Below the pieces are notes generated by a model that did not search any database, was not told where the DNA came from, and was given only the letters and a program-made list of their open reading frames with translations. The position numbers were made by a program, and so were the translations under genes. A stretch of 64,000 nt of DNA from Embiotoca jacksoni (taxonomy: Eukaryota > Chordata > Actinopteri > Embiotocidae). Shown here piece after piece: positions 1 through 12,540 of this stretch. The stretch covers positions 660,501 to 724,500 of the forward strand of contig JAKOON010000021.1 in assembly GCA_022577435.1 (NCBI GenBank), in the 5' to 3' direction. Positions within the stretch are counted from its first letter, which is position 1; the number at the start of each line of letters is the position of its first letter.

Positions 1-1749
1 CTAGATGGGTAATCAGGAAAAAATAAACAATATCATTCACATTCAGTTGTCCTGTTCCACACAGTTCTGAGAGTTCCTCTGCAGAACTCTCAGTAGATTA
101 AAGGACTCCACAGACTGAAGCCCTTCATCAAACACGCTGACACGAAACACAAGCCCAAAGCCAAACAGTGACTTTACATGACCGCTGGTATTTCAGGGAA
201 CACACACAATTTAACTTAACTGCACATTCCTGTTAAATACCCTGGAAACTCCACATTTCATGCTGGACGACACCGACTGCTCAACAAATATAAATTAAGT
301 TCCTGGGCCAAATTCACAGAGTTTTATAAGTTGGTTGTATTTTAATGAGTAATAGCTCATGACTGCTGCAGTATTCACATTAATTGCATGCTCCTCAGAG
401 GTCTGATCATTATTACATGCCTCAAAAGTTGAAGTAATTTAATTTAATCCATTTGATTTCATTTGGCCACCAAAAAAGTTTAAAAAAAAAAAAGCAATTG
501 CTGGGAAATATTACACAAGAGGGATGCAAATGACGCTGGAGAGGTAGACTCAAAATAAAAGCAGGTTTAAAACTGTGTTGGCATGTGTTTGGAAAGCGCA
601 TAAGAATAGGCAAAGCGGGAAATGACCAAAGTGAAAGCAAAACGTACCAAATTAAGAGCGTTGGCTGCTGTCCACGTACTGTACTCTTAACTCTGAATCA
701 TCTCAATGTTTTGCAGCAAAACCTGATTTGACAGTCACAACTTTTGACCAACGAAGCCAATCGAGGTTTTAAATGGATCAATACATCAGTTCAAGTTCAT
801 CAATGGCCACAGCGGGGAATGAGAGTGAGGAATTAAAAGGGGAAAAGACAGGGATAGAAACAACACAAATGCTGGAATCCTCACCTGTGTAATGACTGTT
901 CCTGTTCCTCTATGGGCTATATAGTTCATATAAATGAACAGTTCTTGATAGATTGGGTAATTGGCTTTTTTTTTTTTTTTTGCAAAACCACTATACTCGA
1001 TATTCGCTGGGCACCATTCGACTATTATTGGACACCACACCTCTCTCCGCCACACGTACACTCGCACACAGAAGGGGAGAGTCAGTCACGCAGTAAACTC
1101 GAGCTCAACAAACTTCCATCAAACTTCTAAAACCCTCAACCTTTAACAAAGCTAATGGCAAGCATGTATTTTTAGCAAAAAACATTCAAATGAGAGTGAT
1201 TGTTTGCTTTGGTAACAAAGCTAGCTGTTGATCGTTGATTTGTCGATGGACCGTCACATCGGTGCTTCGCTCTCAAATGACTGCATAGCTGTGGTAGACT
1301 TATGATGTACTAGCTTTCCCGACGGTGTTTGCGCCGCACCTCATTTTTGTTCTTTTTTTTTTTTTTTTGACAAACTTCCACACAGAACTCTTTGACAGCT
1401 GTAGTAGTCTTCGCAGGTTTCTCCTGTTTTTAGCGTAGCATCGAATCTCACAGCGTTCTACTGAAACCCGGTGGTAACATGTTCGTCTTCCTTTTGTTGT
1501 TTACCGACAGGCGACAAACCCCTTTTATGTGCATTACCGCCACCTTCTGGCAGTAGTAACACACTACAACCGGCGATCGTACGAACGAAGGAAACGAGAG
1601 AAGACGACAATCAGGTTAACTCTTGGATTTCTTTTACATTTCATGACTATTCAATGACTATTTGAATCAACAAATAGTTTATGAACAGTATATTTAAGTT
1701 TTTTTTTAATGTTTTTATATTATATTACGTGTACCCGCTTTATAAGGTA
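1..1749. other. Non-coding: T-runs, no gene seen
   Basis: AT-rich sequence with T-runs near 966-981 and 1352-1369 and a CTCF-like site at 1537-1550. Open frames are short, composition-driven and lack family motifs. Confidence 0.5.
1537..1550 (-). promoter_or_regulatory. CTCF-like motif
   Basis: Read on the minus strand, CCAGAAGGTGGCGG matches the CTCF core CCASYAGRKGGCRS at 13 of 14 positions by eye. Such matches also occur by chance or within repeats, so occupancy is unknown. Confidence 0.35.
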
Positions 1750-2215
1750 TGGTGGCCGCAGTTAGATGATTTTCTCTGACGTTATCTTTGAGAGGCAAGT
1801 GGCTGTGACTTCCTTGACCCTTCTTGGTAGACTACCTTTCCAACCTGCCTCAAAAAGGTGGGTTATTTAAGAAACAATTAGGAGCATACACAAAGCAATT
1901 TGCAGGCAGTCTAACTCCTCAGGCTGAGCCGGTGAAGGGCCTTTCAGCGCTGATTTATCACGCTGTCGCCTTCACAAGGCAACATAATTAATAGGAGCAT
2001 GGACTTCTAATTCCACCCGCTTCCACGGCCAGTGGATTCCATTTGATTTATGATGGCCGAGGACTTTGCATTTTATCAGTTCATTCGCTCGTTATTTATG
2101 CTGATGACCAATTTCAATGGGTCGCCATCATCTAACTCACTACTAATCAAAGAGAATTAGGGTTCACTGCATTATTTAGGAGCTGCTAATTTATCTTCGG
2201 AACAAGGGAAAGAAA
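1750..2215. promoter_or_regulatory. Candidate conserved non-coding element
   Basis: A 460-bp stretch free of simple repeats with dense homeodomain-type cores (AATTAATA near 1986, TTCTAATT near 2006, ACTAATCAAAG near 2141, GCTAATTTATC near 2184) and GATTTATCACG near 1951. This style is typical of vertebrate developmental enhancers around genes such as znf503. The assignment is inference; conservation was not tested. Confidence 0.4.
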
Positions 2216-4537
2216 CGTTGGCACAGTGGTTCAACTTGCAGTTACCACACAGCTCTGCTCTGAGCTGCAGCCTCAGAGTAAACGTCGTTAATGTTTCTCC
2301 AATCAGAGTGAAAATTGTCTTTCTGAGATAATAGGATTATGACTGAAATTGTATTCTACTCCTAACATTGGTTGACTACTTAAACCTACAAGCTGGTGCT
2401 GATTACTTCCACTGCATATCGTGACGGGGACGTTTCAAAAAGAGAGATAAACCGTCTGTTTCCTGTGTCTTAACAAGAACGAAAGCCAGCAAGAGACCCT
2501 CAAACACAAATCGCAGACAGCAATCAAACCAGGAAATTCATGTTTTCAACAGAGTGACTCACAAGAGCCCATTTCACTCTCCATAACCTATAATGGTTCA
2601 TGGATTCTTGTGCAAAAAAGCTATAAAGCCACACTCCCATAGTCAACACATAACAGCTGCATGGTGGAACAGTGAAGCACAACTGGACTAAAAAGATTTC
2701 CCTCAGTAGCAAGGCTGAACAATAAGAGTGAATTATTGTCCTGCTGAAATAATGGGTCGTGAATGGCCCACAGATTAATACAATGCATTATGAGGAACAC
2801 AGATAAATAGGGTCACATTGCAGCTCTGTTTGTTAGAAAAATTACACCTGTTCCAAGTGTTATGAACCTGCAAATGCTATTCTGAAGGTTAAATTGTGTA
2901 TTACTATAAAACAAATTGAGATGGAGAAAGCGCTTGGCAGTAGGACATTATTTAACGTCCTTGCAGGCAGTGCTACAAAAGGGTAGGATTAAGATGCAAT
3001 AAACCTTACAGAGTCAAAGAAAAATAGCCCTTGTAAACAATGCAGTAAAGAAACGAGTTGCTTCACAGCACATGCAGTAGGTTTAAGGCTTTACATAAGT
3101 CATTTTTAATGCTACAGCAAACTTTCCAGGCAGGAATATTAGATTCAAAAACACCTCTAGATTAAGATTTGACCTTCTGAGGTGCAGCACAGCCATGAAT
3201 AAAAGCCTCTGTAGTCATTCCGGTTTCTTAGCCTGCGTGCTTTGCCGAGGGATGTTATCTTCTGTCAGTCGAATTATGTTTAATTATTCAAGACAGTGGC
3301 TGATGAGGTGTTTTCTGACAAAATGTATCACACTGCTTAACAGTGATACCCGCCACTGGAGGAGACGTTCAGACGTCGCCATCGACTGAGCTACAGCCTC
3401 CTTGTTCACAAGGTGTATCATTTATCCGGGGGGGTAATAAGATGCAGAATTTACACAGGTCTGTCAATAGGCATGTCGATAGAGGGACACTTAGCATCTA
3501 TCATCCGGAGAATCAATGCCATTTTTCAGCGATGAATCCCAGGAAATGATAGCTTTCAAATAAATGGTGGAAAGAGAAACACGACACTCCTGGGGGACAG
3601 ATAGATGTAGAGCGGCTCAATTTCTTGCTCTCCTCTCAGCTTTCTGCCCGGCTATCTGGTCCAATACAAAAGGTCAGAAGACATTACAGAGAACGACCCC
3701 TAAAACAAGACGTAAAAAGAAAAAAAAAAAAATCTCTGGAGGAGATGAAGAACGGACACTGAAATGTGAGGAGAGGCTGACTTTTCTGTCAATATCTGGG
3801 ATGAAAAGTACTAATTAAAAAGCACGAGCGAGACAACAAATCTCTTTGCTGTCTTGAGTAAGAAAAAAAACAAAACACTGGTGGCTGTACAGCACTTACC
3901 AGAGCACAATGCTGTCTACACCAGACGATAGGCTTTTTTTTGGGGGGTGTTTCTTAAAAGTCACATCAGAATATTAGTTGCTATTCCGTTCTGGTAAGGA
4001 AGGCAACAAAAGCCATTTGCATCCTGCTGTAAAATGATCCCACAAAGTTCACTTCAGAATTCAATCCAAGTAAAGTCTAGTCTGCAAAATAGCACGACTT
4101 TTTAAAGTCCGGCCAATTTGTAATAGAGTGGGAGTGACCTCTTATTCGGAAAGGATTCTTTTTCTATTCTTGTTTGTGTTAATGTGCTGAAAGAACAGGA
4201 AGCAGATGAGGCTGAAGTGAAAACGCTGACATGAATTGAAGATTTAGACAATGGAGTCTTTGGTAACTTGGGGGATGCTAATAGTTTTCTAACCACCCAA
4301 AAGAGCTTTTAATAAAAGTTTGTAATACTTCCCGTCCTACCTGCTTTTTTCTTTTAAAAACTGCTTGAAGGTTCTGGTCTGATGCTTAATGCTTAATAAG
4401 ACTCGGAAATGGGAAACCCTCAGCAGGCTGTCAGAAGAGGGGAAAAAAAGAAAAAAAAAACAGGGCTAAAGCTAACGCTCAACTAAATTGCTCATGTAAA
4501 GTTATGCCAGAACTCTTGCAACATTTTAAATGCCAAG
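2216..4537. other. Non-coding, no gene seen
   Basis: Mixed AT-rich sequence. 2740-3170 is free of simple repeats and may be another conserved element. A-runs occur at 3719-3731 and 4442-4460. No splice-flanked coding frame was recognised. Confidence 0.45.
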
Positions 4538-4705
4538 TGATAGATTGGATCCTTGTGCTCTTAACTCTTCTGCTGTGATTGGTTGTTTGACAGCAAATCA
4601 ACTGGTCCCGAACCCAATCCCTAATTCTGTCCCTGTACTTAACCCTCACCACAACACAACGATAAATCACAGGCGGGACGTCCCTCCCGCCGATCCAATT
4701 TATCA
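4538..4705 (+). mobile_element. Short foldback (MITE-like) element, copy 1
   Basis: The ends are imperfect inverted repeats: TGATAGATTGGATC at 4538 and, reverse-complemented from 4705, TGATAAATTGGATC. Inside, TGTGATTGGTTGT near 4575 is mirrored by AAATCACAGGCGGGAC near 4665. It aligns along its length, inverted, with 42101-42270, sharing AAATCAACTGGTCCC and the AACCCTCAC block. At 168 bp there is no coding capacity. It is non-autonomous, and I cannot name the superfamily. Confidence 0.75.
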
Positions 4706-7373
4706 GCAGCTATGTACGTGCAGCATAAAGCACGCCAATGCTACATCAAAATGCTTAGTGGTATGGATGCTCACTAAATCAATTAAACTAATGCAAAGCA
4801 ATCATTTTAAGATTAAATGTGTCTTGGGTGTTTTGCAGAAATGGTGCTGGAGAGTGCCACGAGCCCCAGAGGATGATTGTCAACTTGCTAAATCAACATC
4901 GGCTACAGGACATTAATGACATGATGACACAACAGATTTTTATCCTTTGTATCATCAGTCTAGACATGGTTTGAACCCATGCTCCTCTTCATGACAGTTG
5001 GGAAAGCCGTGGCAGCTCATTAATCACCAGGACAGCCCGGAGGAGCTATACTTAATCCCACGATGGTATCCTCACCATCCTCCGCTGCTACCGACGCTCA
5101 TAAAAAGAGAGGAAGAGAGCAAAAAAGAAAATGATTTACACAAATCAATCATTCAGTGCTCGCGCTCATCGGCTGTAATACTGGCAGCCTGTCTTTACAG
5201 CTCCATTTTAAAAGGGCGCCTGCTGACAGCCACACTTGATTAAAGGCTGTGGCTCCCTAACCTTACATGTTAAGAAAGATTGTCACTGAGTGACACAACT
5301 TTCTCCCCCACCCCTCCACCTCCCCCCTCTTTTCCAGGTCAGTTCAAGGCGAGATTATTGGCATTCAAATTTGTGGCTGCTACTGTGAACAGATGTCACC
5401 TCTGGCGAGTAAGGGTAATGGCACCAGCAGGCCCACTCCGACTCCCGGGGCTAAACAACATACCACCACAGGGCTTCGGAGGGCCAGGAGGCAGGAGGGA
5501 CGGCCTCAACAAGTGAACGCTTCACATGCCTGCTCTCCACACTCCTTTTCCCTTCTCTGCAATTATCATCAAAGAACATCTGTTTGTTGTTCCTCAGGCA
5601 CCCTCCCCTCACGAGTGTCCTAGCCTCACCTTGACCCATACTTTCAATTGTAGTGGATGTTATGACTAAAAATAAACAGTGTGAAGGAGTGAGGCTACCC
5701 TTTGTGTGAGCAGGGCGTTCTCCCTCACTGCTGCTGAGAGGAAGGATATCCCCCCGACGAACACAGCCACTTCCTCCTTGCTGCTCGTAGCTCCTGACAG
5801 GTACATGCACACCAACCACAGCATCTGCGGTGGACGAGTTGCGAAGTCGAGCCGCAGGACTCGCTTTGTTTCCCGGCTTTTAAGTCGATCCCACTGTCAT
5901 TTGGCTGCTGTCACATTCGAAATGACCAGTTGAGAGGGAAAAAAAAAAACTTCAGTAGTTCCTGGCAAGCAACCCGATACACACAAAGGTTGTGGTTCGA
6001 CCTGCTTCTGTTCCTTCGCTGCAATCTATATCGCACGACGGTAGATGTCACCCAGGAAAAGACTGAACATGCCAACTCACAACAATGATCGAATGCAACA
6101 TCACAACTAAACTAACTACAGGTTTCTGAATTTCTGTAGAGACTCAAAGAGACTCTTAACACTGCTTTGTAAAAAGTGAGCACTCACTGTAGATGTTGTA
6201 ATTCGTCCAGTTCTCACCGGTCACTCAGGTCAATTAGCAGAGTTATGTGAAATATGGTGCCTCTTTGCTACAGGGAACATCCAGAGTGCAGCATGATTAA
6301 CTGAATTTGATGCAAAGTGTGCGCAAACATACCCAAGAGCAAATAAAGCCTTTCTTTTTTTGTCTTAATATTAAAAATAGCAAACTTGCATGTATAAACT
6401 GGCCTTGAACTTGTGCTGTAATTTTCACCTGAAATTATTAGGGTACTCTGGAGAATATCAGCAATGGTTTCTACTTGTACCTCAGTGATTTATGCACTCT
6501 GGTTGCTTTATAGCTCTGCCTGGCAGTGTCTCCCAATAAAGACTTGGGTTCTAGCTAAAAACAACAAAGTTTAATTCTTGTAAGTTTTGCCAAAAACAGC
6601 ATATCTTAATTCCCAATTCAAAATGCTTGAAAGCAAAAGATTTAAAAAGGTTTCTTGTAATGAATGACAATAACACACAAGTGTGTCCCGAGGGAGGAAA
6701 CCAGCTGTGATCCTCACAAATCACAGACGACCTCTGAGGCAGATGCGAGGACTTCTCTTCCAGGAAAGCCGGGAAATAATCGAATGACAGTGCGTACCGG
6801 CGATTATCGCTGTGGATCAGATGACATCCCATCACCTTTACGGAAAGTACACGTGTAATATCGTCCCTAATTTCTGTCACACAGCTTTTGAGTGCAAGGC
6901 TTTACTATTTCATTGCCATACCACGCACCTAAGGTGGAGTTAAAGTGACAGTTACAGATGACTGCAATTAAAAAATGCGCAAGACTATTGTGCTTTGTGT
7001 CGTACTTTTGGAAACTGGACGAACTCCAAAGCAGCTGTGTTTATCGAAAGTCAACGGGTTGCTAATGTGTAAAAACAAATACAGAAATCCTGATCATTGC
7101 ACGTGCTTGTGTTATAGTTCTTTGTTTGGAAATCCCCAGAGAAATTTGGTGGTTGTTCTGGGATTATTTCAATCACACAGTGTGAGATGGATACATGTGT
7201 CTGGCTGCCCAAACACAGCATTAGTCATGCAGTTTTATCAGTGTCAATCACTGAGCTGGAACCCACCGAACTCCAATCAGTCATGAGTGGGCGGGGTTTA
7301 GCAACATGAGTCCCAAAAAAGTTGGACTGAAAAAGCACATCGAAAGTGATGGTCCTGATAACTACGGGGGGGG
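4706..7373. other. Non-coding, no gene seen
   Basis: Mostly unique-looking sequence with a CT-rich stretch at 5304-5337 and an A-run at 5939-5950. Open frames at 5280-5820 overlap one another in several phases and show no domain. Confidence 0.45.
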
Positions 7374-7461
7374 AAAAAAAAAAAAAAAAAAAAATCAACA
7401 AGAATCCAATAACGTGCTTTCTGAGATGGTACATCTTAAAAAAAAAAAAAAAAAAAAAAAA
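7374..7461. repeat. Paired poly-A tracts (21 and 24 A)
   Basis: An A21 run at 7374-7394 (after G8) and an A24 run at 7438-7461 are separated by 43 bp of ordinary sequence. They may be decayed retro-insert tails, but no body is recognised. Confidence 0.8.
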
Positions 7462-10400
7462 GCTGTGGGAGTGATGGTCCACGTATGAGATGGTCAGCCT
7501 GCTGGTATGTGGTCTGTGATAAACCATAAATCTTCCTCTATCTTCTCTGTGCTGATGGCAGAAAGGGATGAGTCGCTCACCAACCCCCCTCCATCTCATT
7601 CACATGTCTATCTGCCTGTTATCCATGCCCTTGAGCAAAGATTACTGATGCCCTGCCTTTGATATATGACACATCATGTGCCACAACATTTCATCCAATG
7701 AATTAACCTGGAGAAGAGAAGAAAAAAAATGCCTGCCTTTAGTTCACCGAATCACTCACAAGTTCTTTTTTTTTTTTAAGTGTCGGCCCTCGCTGATATT
7801 GTGGCTGTGAGTATAATGGCACATCTAGTTCACCGGTGTAGTGTTATCTGACCTTTGCTGGAGGATTCTGCATTATATCATCTGGTGTGTGCCATCTCAC
7901 AAATCAGTTGTGAAATTATGAATCTAAATCCACGTGGGTGTGCTCATGATTCAATGGATAGGAAACTTTGTCGTTTCAAAATCCCACAAATTCAGTAGTT
8001 GTTTTGATCTTTCTTGAAAAGGTGACACTATTTTTGAATATTGTCTTCTTTTCATATAATTTTCTCTTAAATCATACTGTCATTGGTTTGTTTGGTTTTT
8101 CCACTACAGTATATTAATCATAATTCAATCATTTTGACCAAATTCAGCCTTGGACAACGATGAATCCCTGTGCTGCATGAACGGACATAATGCAGCAGGA
8201 AGTTGAGTAAATGCATGTTTCATCTGGATGTAAACGAGAACTGAGCGGCTGCGTCTCCTTTCATTCATGAAAGGGCTCCATTAACAAGAATTGAGGGTGA
8301 TCCACCAATCATGTGCTGCCATGAACACAGTAACCTGCCACATTTATTAAGAGCTGTTCCATCCGACGGCCGACATTTGCCTTTTAAATCTGGCTGTCTG
8401 CTGCTCCGTCTCACAAACAACAAAGACTTGGAAGTAAGATATCATTATTTAGAAATAAATATACAAAACTGCTTCACTAATACTTTATACGAGATGCAAA
8501 CTAATTACTGATAGCTGGAGATGTTCAACAGACACATTTACATAACGTGCAGTTTATGAGAATATGGCATCTGTTAATTTTAATGCTTTGATTCTCATCG
8601 TCTCACCCACGCACTTAAAGCTTTTATTGTTTATTATTCTAATATCAAATTTACATTGTTATTTTTCTCATGTTAAAGTATTAAAGGTTAGAAAAATTTT
8701 AACAATAATTTCAGCTCAACCAACAACTGTTAAAACACTGTCTCTGAGTTTTGGTGTAAGTTTAAAGACTCCAGGCAGACTGTTTTTACCAATAAATCAT
8801 CATATCAAGTTCTTTCTGGGTCAAGACCTAAAAATTCTGGGTATGAATACGCTTGTAGCGGATGCCGATTTGGATCTCGGTTAGCATCCTTTTCATTTTT
8901 CTATGCGAAAAGATCTGAAATATTTACTGGACAGAAAACACACAACAATTTAGATTTTTTTTTTTTTTTTTTCAAACCTGGAGCATTACTACCAGCCACC
9001 GCTTTTAGTTTCTTCTTTTGACTTTGGTTCACTGTGTTTGCAATAAACTCTTCTGCAAACCCGTTGTTGTTTGACTCCTCTGTGTTGCTACCCTTGAGTC
9101 AGGGTTGGAACACAAACTGTGAAACTTCTCTTCTTACACTGAGGTAATGACAAAAATATCAGAATATTCCACAACATTTACAACAACAACTTACCGCATG
9201 GTGACAAAAAGATTGGCACGAGCTGAAAACACATGTTAGAACCATGTCAAATTTTGATAAATGTGTTAGCACCTCATAAGACTTGGAGATATAAACAATG
9301 GCTCCAAGGAAACTTGGGCCCAATCAAGAGAACCAGAATGACAACAACTCCTGGCACGCACACACACAAAATGACACGAGCTACAGAAAGCCTCATCATA
9401 AACTGTGACAGAAAGCCGGTGCTGGAAAAAAAAATTATGGGCAAACCTGCAGAACATGCAGCTCTGCAATAAAGTGCCTCTTCACCACCACAAATCTTAC
9501 ATCAGTCTCTAAAAACTGTTTGTATCCCACAGTGTTATTTTTTTTACACTCGAGTCACCTGCCTGATACCCTTCAGCCATTTTCCTCAGAAGCTGTCACA
9601 CACGCCAGCTATAATATATGGCTGCACCAATGAGAACAGCTGTAGCCAATCTCCATCCTCTCTCTCCTGGAGCCTACTGCCTGTCCAGCATAAAATAATA
9701 TATCAGGATTAATTGATTTCCTGTCAGTCTCGTGGAAAATAAAATAAATGTCCATGCAGTCTGTTTCCTGCAGCATTATAATTTTGTACATGGCATGTAA
9801 TTTAAGTTTTTTAATTATGCATGAGTGAAAAACTGACAAACTGCGCTGTCGCCTGGCCTAAGGCCACAGCTCTGGCCTTTGTATGTGCCAAGACAACAAG
9901 AGCAATAACTTAAGCGCACATAAATAATATATTTATGCGTTTAGAGGCTAAACATCTCTGTCCAAAAACTAGTGTAAGAGTCTGAGTGTCAAGGTCAAGA
10001 GCCGGTCATTCGTCTTAAAGTAATGACGTTCATTTGGAGCACATTAATCATCAAACACGCTCTCTGATGCCAAAAAGTCAAGAGCAGGAAAGTCGGGATC
10101 ACTACGATTCCCAGCGTGCGACAGGAAAACAGATAATGTGCTGACAAAAACTCTGCAGCACTGGAAGCAATAACCGGTTCGCTCAAAGTACAGCAGCATT
10201 AAGACACCGAATATATTTCAAAATCTGTTCATAACAAAAAGCCCTGGCCTCGTAAAACAAAGGACAGAAAAAGTAAAAGCCCGACATTAAAGATTTACAC
10301 ACAACAGCGTTTGTGCTGAGCTCCTTTCATTGTTCGCGGGATTAATGAGCAGTGGAGAGAGTGAGCAAGCATTTCCCTAAGTCAGGCTAAACTAAAGCCA

Positions 10401-10754
10401 GAGATAGAGCAAGGGGAGGGAGGGAGCAGCAAACAGGGTCATCAGTAGGCCAGGGTCTTAAATCAGACCAAAGGCCAGCCCTGGTGTCAGCCCAGGACCA
10501 GAGACTCATGACAACAATGAGGAGGGGCTGAAAGGAGAACTATTTGTTGTGGATGTTTTTGGGGGTTTTTTTTGTTTGTTTTTTTGGGGGCATTACCAGC
10601 TGGGCCTGAAAAAAAGCAGCTGGACAGAAAGAGGCTACAGTATGTGAAGCCAAAAAAGCACATGCCTCTGGGTCATAAAGAACTGTTCCCCTCCTCATAC
10701 AAATGGCATGAACTTAACGAGGTATCACGTTGGAAATGATTACAGGCTTCATTC

Positions 10755-10757
<3 letters not shown>
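7462..10757. other. Non-coding, no gene seen
   Basis: AT-rich with T-runs near 7767-7778 and 8956-8972 and mixed T/G runs near 10557-10587. 9600-9800 is a plainer AT-rich block. No supported gene. Confidence 0.45.

Positions 10758-10792
<35 letters not shown>
10758..10792. repeat. Poly-A tract, 35 A
   Basis: An uninterrupted A35. No target duplication or element body is recognised next to it. Confidence 0.9.
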
Positions 10793-10795
<3 letters not shown>

Positions 10796-12139
10796 GCAAA
10801 AAAAAGAAGAAGCTGTTTGTGTGATTTATTTCATAGCTTTTGTTTTCTTACCCCCGCGACGGCTTCACATCTGCAAACTGTCTGACTCAAACTGTCCTGT
10901 GGCTAAAAATTACAACGTGATAAATTGCATCATGAAGGATTTAACTGCTCTGACATTAAACAGCATTCATGGCATAATGCAGTGGTATTTCACCACAGAT
11001 AAATAAAGCATATCTCCTGCTTTGTGTGACATGCGAGAGCCTTTTAGGACCATTTAGCGCAACTCTCACCATCCTTTTTGTGCTTGTAGACACATACATC
11101 ATCTCCTCCCCATCCTTCTCACTTATCCGTTTGTTCACTACTGCAATCTGCATTCAATGAAAAATGCATGCCTGTATCAAGAGTGCACCTTCTAGGGGGA
11201 TCAGAAGGATATGGTTGGACAAACAATCCGATATCCAAGGTTAAGAATACAAGGATAATAAATCGCTTGAGTGTCATGTTCAATTTTCAGGACGGCATTA
11301 CCCGGCATTATCCATAACAGGATTTAAATTGTTATCAGGACACTGAACAATCCACTTTGCATCCAGAAAGCATCCTGCCCCTGGTGATTCATAGGGAGGA
11401 AACTACTATCACATTTTCCAGCGTCCCCACTGGAGCAGCAGCAGAACACCGGTGCACTTCATGTACTTGGATGATTGGCTGAATAAATTGCTTTCATCCT
11501 GGCTGCTGTTGACACTCGTGCTGGACAAGCGCTATCAGTTTTAATTGTCTTTCTTCCCTCACTTGGCCTGCGTCCGCAACTCCTTCCTGCCCCTCTGGAA
11601 CACGGGGCCAAAATAAATTAAGTTCAGTTGGAGAGTTGGCCGAACGAGCCTCACTACAGGGCTGCAGACAAGAGCTCTAATGTTTAGGAAATGTTTTCCA
11701 TCTGCTGGAGGCTCATGGGTTCTGCAGACGATTAGCTAAGTATTAAGAGTAAAAACAGCAATTAGTTAACTTTTCGGACTGAATAAGCCAATGTGATCTA
11801 AGTATGACTAATGCATACAAGTAACTAACGTCTTTGAGAAATAAATCTCAGTTGTTTTTACGGCACCTGCACTTCACTCACACATTTTACAATCCACACA
11901 ATCTCTAATAAAATACCTTTATATGGTATAGATTTGCTTTGCTAAGCATGTTTCAAAGGAAACGTAATTGCTGCTGTAATTATGCTCGCTGGTCATTTTG
12001 TCTCCAGTGCAAAGAAGTGTGACATCTTTAATCTGCCACTGCAGGAGGTCATGTCGGGACACGGGGAGTACACAGCAACTGGAACGCAAAGGAACTGATG
12101 AATCTTTTTGTTTCCGTCTTTGGTGTTTGTTTGTTTCTT
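10793..12139. other. Non-coding, no gene seen
   Basis: Unique-looking sequence. 11500-11750 lacks simple repeats and might be conserved. No coding or RNA gene was recognised. Confidence 0.4.
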
Positions 12140-12540
12140 CCTGAGAGTTTGCCAAGGAAGATCACTTTCCCATATCTGTACACGAAATACAGAGCTACGG
12201 CCAACAGCCAGTTAGCTTGGCACAAAGACGGGAAACGTTGCAGTTTGGAACAATTTGCGTATCTGTTCTCCTTTGTTGTCCGTTAGTCTACCATTTGTGC
12301 CATTTTTTTGCCACTTTAGATTTTCAACCTGGTCGGAGAACACGCCGTAAAACCAAGTTGCGAAAGACCACAACTTGTTGTTTTACACACTGGATAGAGC
12401 CGGGATTGCCGTTCGCCCCGGCTTGTACGCTTCATAATAAGCTAAGCTTCATATTTACCAAGCAAAACAGAGTGATATCTGTCTTTTTATCTGACTCTTG
12501 GCAAAGAAGTAAATAAGTGCACTTAAGTGTACTTAAATTT
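12140..12540 (+). repeat. Diverged teleost interspersed repeat, family D (foldback-like), copy 1
   Basis: It contains CCAGTTAGCTTGGCACAAAG near 12208, ACAACTTGTTGTTTTACAC near 12370, AGCTTCATATTTACC near 12445 and GACTCTTGGCAAAGAAGTAA near 12492. I recognise this order from memory as a repeat common in percomorph genomes. The two ends are roughly inverted copies: TTGCCAAGGAAG near 12149 mirrors the CTTGGCAA end, and TCTGTACACGAAATACAGAGCT mirrors the CATATTTACC part. No coding capacity. Confidence 0.65.
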
